From: Clostridia bacterium
GTDB lineage: Bacteria; Bacillota; Clostridia; Christensenellales; Borkfalkiaceae
Direction: 5' to 3'
Length of the DNA: 37,831 bases
Assembly: GCA_021204825.1 (NCBI GenBank)
Contig: JAJPYR010000086.1
Span: 1 to 37,831 of the forward strand
Shown: piece by piece, positions 30,798 through 37,831 of the stretch
Layout: each line of letters begins with the position of its first letter
Numbering within the stretch: the stretch's first letter is position 1
Position numbers and translations under genes: made by a program
The notes under the pieces: model-generated
What the model was told of the DNA's origin: nothing
What the model saw: the letters and a program-made list of their open reading frames with translations, nothing else
Databases searched by the model: none

Positions 30798-31628
30798 ATG
30801 AAAAACGTGAATTATGAGCTAATCGTCTCGGACTTTGACGAAACTCTGGCCAACATGCAGCATCATGTGCCGCAGGATGTCGTAGACGCCATAAATGAAT
30901 ATGTGGCTGCCGGCGGCATCTTCGCAGTGTGCACCGGCAGAATGCTCCGCTCCATTCTTCCCCGCGTAAGGGAGATTGGCTTAAAGGGCATTGTGGTGGC
31001 ATACCAGGGCACAGTGATTGCAGACATAGAGACCGGCGAGATGATACACCACGGCGGGCTCACGTGCGGGGAGACGGTATACGCCTGCAAAATATTAGAG
31101 GAGTACGGGCTTAAAATGAATGCCTACTCCGGGGACAACTTCTATTCAAACGTTGCGGATGACAATCCGTACAGGATGTATTACCAGCAGTCCACAGGAG
31201 TGTACGGCATCTCTATAGAGGGCCTCATGTCTGAGTATGTGGAAGCGCATGACATGTTCTGCGAGAAGATCACGGTCATGGTTACAAATGCGGACCAGCA
31301 GGCAGTGTATAAGATAATGCAGGAGAGGCTTGGAGACAGGTTTGACATAACCTGCAGTGCCGGATGCCTTGTGGAAGTGTCCCCCAAGGATGACCACAAG
31401 GGGAACGCCTTAAGGTGGCTTGCCGCTCATTACGGCATTCCGATGGAGAAGACAATAGCCTGCGGGGACCAGCTTAATGACCTCACCATGATAGAGGCAG
31501 CAGGCTTGGGAGTGGCCGTCGGAAACGCAGTGCAGAAGATAAAGGACGCCGCGGACATTGTGACTGCCACCAACGACGAGGGCGGTGTCGGAAAGATTAT
31601 AAGAGAATATGGGTTGAGAAAAGATTGA
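30798..31628 (+). CDS. HAD-superfamily (Cof-type) hydrolase
   Basis: This 276-residue phosphatase is of HAD subfamily IIB, which usually acts on sugar phosphates or similar small molecules. Motif I is D12-F-D14-E-T-L, with the nucleophile and acid/base aspartates. Motif II lies in AVCTGRM, and motifs III/IV near the C-terminus read KGNALRWLAAHYG and ACGDQLNDLTMIEAAG. Substrate cannot be told. The ATG at 30798 has AGGAGG eight bases upstream, so an earlier in-frame ATG at 30753 is rejected. The stop is immediately followed by the ATG of the U32 gene. Confidence 0.9.
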   Translation: MKNVNYELIVSDFDETLANMQHHVPQDVVDAINEYVAAGGIFAVCTGRMLRSILPRVREIGLKGIVVAYQGTVIADIETGEMIHHGGLTCGETVYACKILEEYGLKMNAYSGDNFYSNVADDNPYRMYYQQSTGVYGISIEGLMSEYVEAHDMFCEKITVMVTNADQQAVYKIMQERLGDRFDITCSAGCLVEVSPKDDHKGNALRWLAAHYGIPMEKTIACGDQLNDLTMIEAAGLGVAVGNAVQKIKDAADIVTATNDEGGVGKIIREYGLRKD

Positions 31629-33842
31629 ATGCATGAACTTCTGGCTCCCGCAGGCAGTTATGAGAGCGCTATGGCGGCCATAAATTCCGGTGCGGATGCC
31701 CTGTATCTGGGCTTCCCGGAGTTTTCCGCCAGGCAGTCTGCCGGGATGGACAATGAAACATTCCTCAAGGTTCTGGAGACAGCCCGGGTGTTCGGGGTGA
31801 AGGTTTATGTTGCCCTCAACACCTTTGTAAAGGACCAGGAGCTGGAGCAGTTCATAAAAGACGCCGTATACGCCTGGAACGCAGGCGCGGACGCGCTCAT
31901 TCTGCAGGACATATGGCTTGGCGCATACCTTCATGAGCATTATCCCGCAATAAAGCTGCATCTGTCCACTCAGGCAGGCGTATGCAACGTGTACGGCGCG
32001 CGTGTTGCCAGAAAGATGGGCTTTTCACGCGTTATCCTTGCCCGTGAGACCTCTTTTGAGGACATTAAAGAGATTGCCGCCGAGATAGAGACTGAGTGCT
32101 TCATACAGGGGGCCCTGTGCACATGCTTCTCCGGCCAGTGCTATTTCTCATCCTTCGCCGGCGGATGCAGCGGGAACAGAGGGATGTGCAAGCAGCCCTG
32201 CAGGCAGCTTTATACGCTGGGAGTTGCAGATAAGATGGAGCCTGCGTACAGGCTTTCGCTTGCAGACCTCTCATTGGGGGCTTCCGTGCAGAAGCTTATG
32301 GACATTGGCGTCATATCCTTCAAGATAGAAGGCAGGCTCCGGAGGCCTGAGTATGTAGCTGCCGCGTGCAACTATTACAGGGCCGTTCTGGACGGACAAG
32401 AGGTAACGGATGACCTTCTCCAGGACCTCAAGCGCACGTACAACAGGGGCAATTACACCAAGGGGCTTGCCTGCGGGCAGCCCTCAGACCTCATATCCAG
32501 CAGCCTGCAGGGGCATATGGGAGGATATGTAGGGAAAGTCAGGTTCAAAAAAATCCGCGGGACATACCGCGTTGTTGTGGATTCCAAAGAGACCCTCATA
32601 AAGGGGGACGGCTTCAAAATTCTCAGGAACGGCAAGGAGATAGGCGGGGGTGCCTTCGGCGGCACTACAAGGTCCGGCAAAGGATGCGTTCTTTCCACAC
32701 AGGCTCCCGTGCAGGACGGGGATGATGTATATATAACCACAGACGTGACATTGGGTCTCCGTCTGTTAAGCGCCAGAAAGCGCCTTCCGGTAACGGTATC
32801 CGGCTTATTTTTGGCCGGGCAGAAGGCAAAAGTCTGCATAAACGGCATGAATTGCGAGTCTGCAGACGTTCTGGAGCCTGCGCAGAACCAGCCTCTGACC
32901 GTGGAAGACATACAGGACGTCTTCAAAAAGACGGATACTCTGCCGTTCAATGTCTCCTTCGGGGACATAGAGACGGACAGCGTCTTTGTGCCCAGGTCCG
33001 TCATGAACGAGTTCCGCCGCACGGCCTTCGCTGCGTACTATAACACCCTGACGGCCCTGAACCGTGAGCGGATCCCGGATGAGCCCATAGATCTTCCTTC
33101 ATACGTGCCATATGATATCGGCAAGGATGCCGCAAAGACTGCCGTTATCTGCAGGGACACCGAGGATTATGAGGACATGACCGCAGACATCATAATCATA
33201 AAGCCACAGGATTACTCCAGCGTACGCATCGTTCCCTGTGACAAGGAGCTGTTCCTGTACATCCCGCCGTACATGACAGGCCGGGACATAAAGCTTGTAA
33301 AGCCTGCAATAGAGAGGACAGGCGGCATATTCGCGGAAGGGACATTCGGCATGGAGCTCGCATCAGAGAACGGTGCAAAGCTCTTTGCAGGGCCGGGTTT
33401 CAACATAACCAACAGGATAGATGTCTTAGGAGCGGAAGGGGAATATATAACTCTTTCCAAGGAGATAACCAACGAGGAAGCCGCCGCCATAGCCACAGAA
33501 AGATGTTTCTGCCTGACTGCCGGGGACCTCAAGATAATGGACCTCGTGTACTGCCCGCTGGGGCATGACTGCGCGCAGTGCAAAAAGCAGAGCTTTTACG
33601 GCTTAACGGATGAGCAGGACCGCACATACCGTCTCATCCGCTACAGGACAACGGAGTGTCACTTCGAGCTATACAATTACAGAGAGTTCGCAGGACCCTT
33701 CGGACCCTGCGGCAGGCTCTATGACTTCACATATGCAGACGCCAAGACGGAGACAGACCGTCTTGCCTTGGGAATAACGGCCGTGAAGCTGTACAAGCGC
33801 ACGGACACCACATCCGGCCACACAATCTATCCTACCAAATAA
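31629..33842 (+). CDS. rlhA: U32-family protein, RlhA-like (23S rRNA C2501 hydroxylation)
   Basis: This 737-residue protein combines the U32 domain (ELLAPAGSYESAMAAINSGADALYLG at the start) with the long C-terminal DUF3656 region. The family cysteine block is present at about 157-193: FIQGALCTCFSGQCYFSSF, GGCSGNRGMCKQPCR. E. coli RlhA of this architecture hydroxylates C2501 of 23S rRNA, so a similar role is likely; the older label collagenase-like protease is less apt. It starts directly after the HAD stop codon, so translation is coupled. AGAAAAGA is the only upstream purine run. Confidence 0.87.
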   Translation: MHELLAPAGSYESAMAAINSGADALYLGFPEFSARQSAGMDNETFLKVLETARVFGVKVYVALNTFVKDQELEQFIKDAVYAWNAGADALILQDIWLGAYLHEHYPAIKLHLSTQAGVCNVYGARVARKMGFSRVILARETSFEDIKEIAAEIETECFIQGALCTCFSGQCYFSSFAGGCSGNRGMCKQPCRQLYTLGVADKMEPAYRLSLADLSLGASVQKLMDIGVISFKIEGRLRRPEYVAAACNYYRAVLDGQEVTDDLLQDLKRTYNRGNYTKGLACGQPSDLISSSLQGHMGGYVGKVRFKKIRGTYRVVVDSKETLIKGDGFKILRNGKEIGGGAFGGTTRSGKGCVLSTQAPVQDGDDVYITTDVTLGLRLLSARKRLPVTVSGLFLAGQKAKVCINGMNCESADVLEPAQNQPLTVEDIQDVFKKTDTLPFNVSFGDIETDSVFVPRSVMNEFRRTAFAAYYNTLTALNRERIPDEPIDLPSYVPYDIGKDAAKTAVICRDTEDYEDMTADIIIIKPQDYSSVRIVPCDKELFLYIPPYMTGRDIKLVKPAIERTGGIFAEGTFGMELASENGAKLFAGPGFNITNRIDVLGAEGEYITLSKEITNEEAAAIATERCFCLTAGDLKIMDLVYCPLGHDCAQCKKQSFYGLTDEQDRTYRLIRYRTTECHFELYNYREFAGPFGPCGRLYDFTYADAKTETDRLALGITAVKLYKRTDTTSGHTIYPTK

Positions 33843-33845
33843 CGG

Positions 33846-33960
33846 CAGCGGGCCGGATTACATGCCGGACAACAGGGCGGACAGCAGGCCGGTTACATGC
33901 CAGACAACAGGCCAGATAACAGGCCGGACAACAGGCCCGGTTACAGGCCAGACAACAGAC
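33846..33960 (+). repeat. Degenerate tandem repeat of about 12 bp
   Basis: The word GGCCGGACAACA and its variants (GGCCAGACAACA, GGCCAGATAACA, GGCCGGTTACAT) recur about nine times in a row between the U32 gene and mutS2. On the minus strand it reads as an artificial cysteine-rich frame. Confidence 0.8.
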
Positions 33961-34028
33961 ACTGACAGAGAGAGCATATGATTTCCGCGCGCGGACAGCA
34001 TATGAATGCATGCCGGAAACGGGGCGCA

Positions 34029-34034
34029 TATAAT
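34029..34034 (+). promoter_or_regulatory. TATAAT box six bases before the mutS2 ATG
   Basis: A consensus -10 hexamer puts +1 exactly on the A of the ATG at 34041. No good -35 is seen at 16-18 bp, so support is weaker than for polA and nadK. The same GCATATAATA word occurs at 25256-25265 and 36491-36500. Confidence 0.45.
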
Positions 34035-34040
34035 AACGGA

Positions 34041-36392
34041 ATGGACAAAAAGTATACAGAGAGACTGGAAATAGACAAGATTCTTTCATCTGCCGCAGGG
34101 TTCGCTACGCTTAACCAGGGCAAGCGCATTGTGGAGGAGCTGGAGCCTTCATCCGACATGGATGAAGTGAAGGAGCGCCTGGAGATGACTTCAGAGTGCG
34201 ACAAGCTTCTCTTCAAGTACGGCTTCGGTTCGGTGTGCCAGTTCGGGGATGTGGAGGAGCCCATCTCAAGAGCCGTCAAGGGCTCTGCTTTGTCCTGCTC
34301 GGAAATACTTGAAGTTGCCAGGCTCATTGCATCCGCAAGGGAGGCGGCCAGCGGCACGGAGAGGCTTACAGAGATTCCCCTTGTCATCCAGCTCACCCGG
34401 AATCTTTTCTATGACCATAACCTGGAGCTTGACATTGCTGCCAGGATAGCGGGGCCGGACAATCTGTATGACTCTGCGTCTGACAAGCTGTATTCCATCC
34501 GTTCCAGGATACGCTCTTTGAATGAGCGCATACGCTCCACGCTCTCTGAGTACATAACCGGCAGCTACGCCGAGTACCTGCAGGACCCTATAGTCACCAT
34601 CCGCAATGACAGATACGTCATCCCCGTGAAGGCAGAGAACAGGGGAAAGGTGAAGGGGTTTGTCCATGACCGCTCCAAGTCCGGCGCCACGTTCTTCATA
34701 GAGCCGGAGTACGTGCTGGAGCTCAACAATGAGCTCATCTCGCTGGTATCAGACGAGAAGGCAGAGATAGAGGCCATCCTGAAGGACCTTTCAAAGCGCA
34801 TAGGCAAGATAGGCGCTAAATTACTTGCAGATATTGAAATTTTAGCAAAACTTGACGCAAATCTGGCATTAGCAGAGTACTCATACAGTGTAAAAGGCAT
34901 AAATCCGAAGGTAAACACCAGGGGTTACATCAATATAATCCGCGGCAGGCACCCGCTTATAGACAAGGACAAGGTGGTACCCGTCTCCCTTGAAATAGGC
35001 GCCAGATACAGCTTCCTGCTTCTCTCAGGAGCCAACACAGGAGGCAAGACGGTAACGCTCAAGATGGTGGGCCTCTTTTGCCTTATGGCCTGCTGCGGGC
35101 TCTTTATCCCGGCGGAGTTCGGATCTGAGGTTGCTGTGTTCCAGGATGTCTTCTGCGACATAGGAGACAGCCAGAGCATAGAGGAGAGCCTCTCCACATT
35201 CTCATCCCACATGACGCACGTTGTGGACATCTGCAGCAGGGCCTCGGACAAGAGCCTCGTTCTTCTGGATGAGCTGGGCGGGGGAACCAACCCGGATGAG
35301 GGCCAGGCAATTGCCAAGGCCGTTGTCAAGAAGCTTCTCTCCTGCGGCTCATGCGGAATCATAACCACGCACTTCACGCCGCTTAAAGAGTTTGCATATA
35401 ACACTGAGGGCATAGAGAACGCCTCCATGGAGTTCGACCCTTCAACCCTCATGCCGCTGTACAGCATAAAGATAGGCCTGCCGGGAGCATCAAACGCTCT
35501 GGCCATCTGCAAGCGCCTGGGCCTGGATGAAGACATCATAAAGGATGCAGTGAGCTTCCTGTCGGATGAGGGCAGGGACTTTGAGAACATGGCCCGCCAG
35601 ATGGAAGAGGTCCGTGTGGAGTCGGAGAAGGTCCTTGCGGAGAATGAGAGGATACGCTCAGAGCTTACGGAAAAGCGCAGGGAGATCAACAGGGGCATAG
35701 AGGATATTAATAAGGAAAAGGCTGCCATCTCACGCAACGCCCGCATGGAGACAAAGCGCATAATCTCGGAAAAGACGGCCGAGGCCGAAGAGCTCCTTGC
35801 AGAAATAGAAGAGATCTTCAAGCAGGAAGTTGTCACGGAGTCGGACCTTATCAAGGCCCGCACGGTAAAGAACAAGCTGGAGGCCGTTGAAGCGGAGGAG
35901 CATGAGGATATCCGCAAGCAGGTGGATTACAGGCCCGCCACGAAGGACAACATAAAGCCAGGCTCAACTGTCTACATTGAGAAGTTCGACTGCACCGCCC
36001 AGGTCATTTCCATCCGCAAAAACGGCGAGATAGAAGTGCAGTTCGGGGGCGTAAAGACCTTCGTAAAGCTCTCAGACCTCAAGGTTGCGGACACAAAACA
36101 GCAAAAGCCGCAGGACATAAAGATAGTCAGAAAGTTCGGCCGCTCGCAGCCCGTTCTGGAGATAAACGTCATCGGCATGAACGTAGAAGAGGCCCTGCAG
36201 GAAGTGAACAACTTCGTGGACAAAGCCGTCCTGGACAACCTCGATGAGGTCAAGGTTATACACGGCGTAGGCACCGGCAAGCTGCGCAATGCAATCCAGT
36301 CCTCGCTCCGCAGGGACAGGCGCGTGAAAAGCTTCAGGGACGGCCTGTACGGCGAGGGAGAGAAGGGCGTAACCTTCATCACCCTCAAATAA
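34041..36392 (+). CDS. mutS2: MutS2 (Smr-domain MutS homologue)
   Basis: This 783-residue ATPase suppresses recombination or rescues collided ribosomes, depending on the species studied. It has the MutS core without mismatch-recognition domain I: Walker A GANTGGKT (330-337), the Walker B region LVLLDELGGGTNPDEG, and the signature SSHMTHVV. A long coiled coil (about 515-640) and a KOW-like segment follow, then a C-terminal Smr domain with IHGVGTGKLR. The Smr LDLRG motif reads INVIG (708-712). I chose the ATG at 34041 by family start (MDKKYTERLEIDKIL); the open frame upstream runs through spacer. Confidence 0.95.
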   Translation: MDKKYTERLEIDKILSSAAGFATLNQGKRIVEELEPSSDMDEVKERLEMTSECDKLLFKYGFGSVCQFGDVEEPISRAVKGSALSCSEILEVARLIASAREAASGTERLTEIPLVIQLTRNLFYDHNLELDIAARIAGPDNLYDSASDKLYSIRSRIRSLNERIRSTLSEYITGSYAEYLQDPIVTIRNDRYVIPVKAENRGKVKGFVHDRSKSGATFFIEPEYVLELNNELISLVSDEKAEIEAILKDLSKRIGKIGAKLLADIEILAKLDANLALAEYSYSVKGINPKVNTRGYINIIRGRHPLIDKDKVVPVSLEIGARYSFLLLSGANTGGKTVTLKMVGLFCLMACCGLFIPAEFGSEVAVFQDVFCDIGDSQSIEESLSTFSSHMTHVVDICSRASDKSLVLLDELGGGTNPDEGQAIAKAVVKKLLSCGSCGIITTHFTPLKEFAYNTEGIENASMEFDPSTLMPLYSIKIGLPGASNALAICKRLGLDEDIIKDAVSFLSDEGRDFENMARQMEEVRVESEKVLAENERIRSELTEKRREINRGIEDINKEKAAISRNARMETKRIISEKTAEAEELLAEIEEIFKQEVVTESDLIKARTVKNKLEAVEAEEHEDIRKQVDYRPATKDNIKPGSTVYIEKFDCTAQVISIRKNGEIEVQFGGVKTFVKLSDLKVADTKQQKPQDIKIVRKFGRSQPVLEINVIGMNVEEALQEVNNFVDKAVLDNLDEVKVIHGVGTGKLRNAIQSSLRRDRRVKSFRDGLYGEGEKGVTFITLK

Positions 36393-36490
36393 CGGCCCAT
36401 TGAGGCCCGTATTCAAGGCCTTTCAAAGGCCCAAAGCAAAGCCCTTCCAGGGGCTTGCAAATCCCATTTCCGCTGCGGCAAAAAACGGCC

Positions 36491-36500
36491 GCATATAATA
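36491..36500 (+). promoter_or_regulatory. Possible -10 element for the M16 gene
   Basis: TATAAT (36494-36499) inside GCATATAATA lies about 45 bp before the M16 ATG. No convincing -35 was found. Confidence 0.35.
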
Positions 36501-36544
36501 AAGAAACTAAACTCTATATCAGGAGATATGCAAGAGAGGTTAAT

Positions 36545-37789
36545 ATGGCATTTTACAAGAAGCTGGACAATGGCATCAGGATTGTGATATACGAGATGCC
36601 TGAGATCATGTCCGTGAACATCGGCATAGCAGTCAACACCGGAGGGGCCTTTGAGACGGATGCAGAGGACGGCATTTCCCATTACATAGAGCACATGATG
36701 TTCAAGGGAACGCCCACAAGGGACTATCTGCAGATATCCGAGGCTTTTGACCGCATAGGATCCCTTTCCAACGCATATACTGGAAAGGACACAACGATGT
36801 ATTACATCAAGAGCACCACGGAGCACGTGGAGGAGACCTTTGACATCCTCGCGGACTTCTTTCTCAACGCCACCTTCCCGGAAGAGGAGATGGAGAAGGA
36901 AAAGAGTGTTGTCATAGAGGAGATCATGAGGGCAGAGGATGACCCGGATGACGTATGCCAGGACCTTCTGGACCTGGCAACCTTCGGCCCCAGAGGGTAC
37001 GGAAGGAATGTTTTGGGCCCGGAGGAGAACGTCAGGGGCTTCACGAAGGAAAACATGCGCGCATACATGGCCAGGCACTATATTCCGCAGAACATAGTCA
37101 TTGCCATGGCGGGCAACATAGACACGGACCTTGCCGTACGCATGGTGGAGAAGTGGTTCAAAGACATCCCCGCATCTCCCGTTGCAAGCACCGGCATAGA
37201 CGTCAGCTTCCAGTACGGGTCCCTTGTCAGGACCAAGAGCGAGGTAAAGCAGGCCCATGTGGGCATCTGTCTTCCGGCTTTTGCCAGGAATGACCCCATG
37301 ATAGACGCCGCAAGCCTTCTGAACCTCATCCTCGGCGGCGGGCTGTCCTCCAGGATATATACAACCGTCCGTGAGAAGATGGCGCTTGCGTATGAAGTGG
37401 AGTCATATCTCGTTGCCTTCAGGGAGACGGGTGTGCTTGTCATCACCGGAGGCTTCAAGGCCGCAAGGTACATGGATGCCATAGACGCCATCTTCAACTG
37501 CATGCATGACCTCAAGAAGGAGATAAAGCCGGAAGAGTTCTCAAGGGCCAAGGAGCAGTTCATAGCCAGCAGCATCTACAACGAGGAAAGCCCCCACAGC
37601 ATGATGACGCTCTACTGCAAGAACCTGCTTATCTCAGACAGGATCTATGACCCCGCAAAGCGCATAGAGAACATAAAGAAGCTCACGATAGATGACCTTC
37701 TCGCCGTGGCAGACAGGATCTTCGTGGACTCCAAGGCATCCTTCGCGCTCGTAGGCCCCTTCACGGAGCCCATCCCCAAGCGCGCCTGA
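36545..37789 (+). CDS. M16-family zinc peptidase (processing-peptidase type)
   Basis: This 414-residue protein is a half-size M16B peptidase of the mitochondrial-processing-peptidase type, usually working as a dimer in the cytoplasm. The inverted zinc motif HxxEH is H46-Y-I-E49-H50, and the third ligand lies about 76 residues on in SVVIEEIMRAEDDPDD (E125/E126). The R/Y pair region appears as GGGLSSRIYTTVREKMALAYEVES. GAGAGG is about five bases before the ATG at 36545, and the family start (KLDNGIRIVIYEMP) agrees. Related genes often lie near pnp and dut; here it follows mutS2. Confidence 0.93.
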   Translation: MAFYKKLDNGIRIVIYEMPEIMSVNIGIAVNTGGAFETDAEDGISHYIEHMMFKGTPTRDYLQISEAFDRIGSLSNAYTGKDTTMYYIKSTTEHVEETFDILADFFLNATFPEEEMEKEKSVVIEEIMRAEDDPDDVCQDLLDLATFGPRGYGRNVLGPEENVRGFTKENMRAYMARHYIPQNIVIAMAGNIDTDLAVRMVEKWFKDIPASPVASTGIDVSFQYGSLVRTKSEVKQAHVGICLPAFARNDPMIDAASLLNLILGGGLSSRIYTTVREKMALAYEVESYLVAFRETGVLVITGGFKAARYMDAIDAIFNCMHDLKKEIKPEEFSRAKEQFIASSIYNEESPHSMMTLYCKNLLISDRIYDPAKRIENIKKLTIDDLLAVADRIFVDSKASFALVGPFTEPIPKRA

Positions 37790-37803
37790 AAGGCCTGCCG
37801 TAC

Positions 37804-37820
37804 AAGGCCGCACGGGCCTT
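37804..37820 (+). terminator. Weak hairpin after the M16 gene
   Basis: The stem AAGGCC/GGCCTT has a 5-nt loop and a pyrimidine-rich tail. The window ends shortly after, so the call is tentative. Confidence 0.4.
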
Positions 37821-37831
37821 CTTCCAAGGCC

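Noticed and set aside
4754..33960. CRISPR array in one of the repeat regions
   Set aside because: The repeats are directly adjacent without unique spacers, and no cas genes are present.
33832..34089. Cysteine-rich minus-strand ORF between the U32 gene and mutS2
   Set aside because: The cysteine and proline pattern is just the 12-bp repeat read backwards.

Overview
The window looks like a chromosomal segment of a Clostridia-type Bacillota (Firmicutes). The gene orders nusB-folD-ispA-dxs-tlyA-nadK-argR-recN, scpA-scpB-rluB and tmcAL/pta-ackA-DUF177-rpmF are typical of that group, as are an Asp23 protein, MutS2, TmcAL and ArgR. Base composition is near 50% G+C by eye in genes, with heavy use of AUA (Ile), AGG (Arg), CUC and CUU (Leu). 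I cannot name a genus. No phage, transposase, CRISPR array or rRNA gene was seen.

Layout. 1-515: a near-perfect 56-bp inverted repeat, then tRNA-Leu(CAA) on the minus strand, divergent from polA. 516-4642: polA, coaE, tRNA-Leu(AAG) on the minus strand and an asp23-like gene. 4643-13725: the conserved housekeeping block nusB, folD, ispA, dxs, tlyA, a membrane-anchored NERD protein, nadK, argR, recN. The exonuclease VII genes (xseAB) and the sporulation genes (spoIIIA, spoIVB, spo0A) that often sit in or beside this block are absent. 13726-14264: an AT-rich gap. 14265-18961: lysA, an M50 protease, scpA, scpB and a pseudouridine synthase. 19104-23545: tmcAL (minus strand), diverging from pta, ackA, DUF177 and rpmF. 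23787-25190: asnS. 25234-28671: a copper-handling cassette. 28857-37789: uvrC, a HAD phosphatase, a U32 (RlhA-like) protein, mutS2 and an M16 protease.

Most genes are core functions: DNA replication and repair (polA, recN, uvrC, mutS2, scpAB), cofactors (coaE, folD, nadK), isoprenoids (ispA, dxs), acetate fermentation (pta, ackA), lysine synthesis, and tRNA/rRNA modification or translation (tlyA, rluB, tmcAL, asnS, rpmF, rlhA).

The least ordinary part is the copper cassette. A CopA-type P1B-ATPase has DKTAT in place of DKTGT at its phosphorylation loop. It carries a C-terminal CopZ-like domain preceded by an internal Shine-Dalgarno sequence and in-frame ATG, so the same mRNA could also yield a free 69-residue chaperone. 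Two small HMA-fold genes follow, one of which has lost both metal-binding cysteines. Other recurring oddities are five unrelated tandem-repeat arrays just upstream of genes, good promoters whose predicted +1 falls at or next to the ATG (polA, nadK, mutS2), and terminator stems that include a stop codon. All calls come from reading the sequence; nothing was searched or computed.
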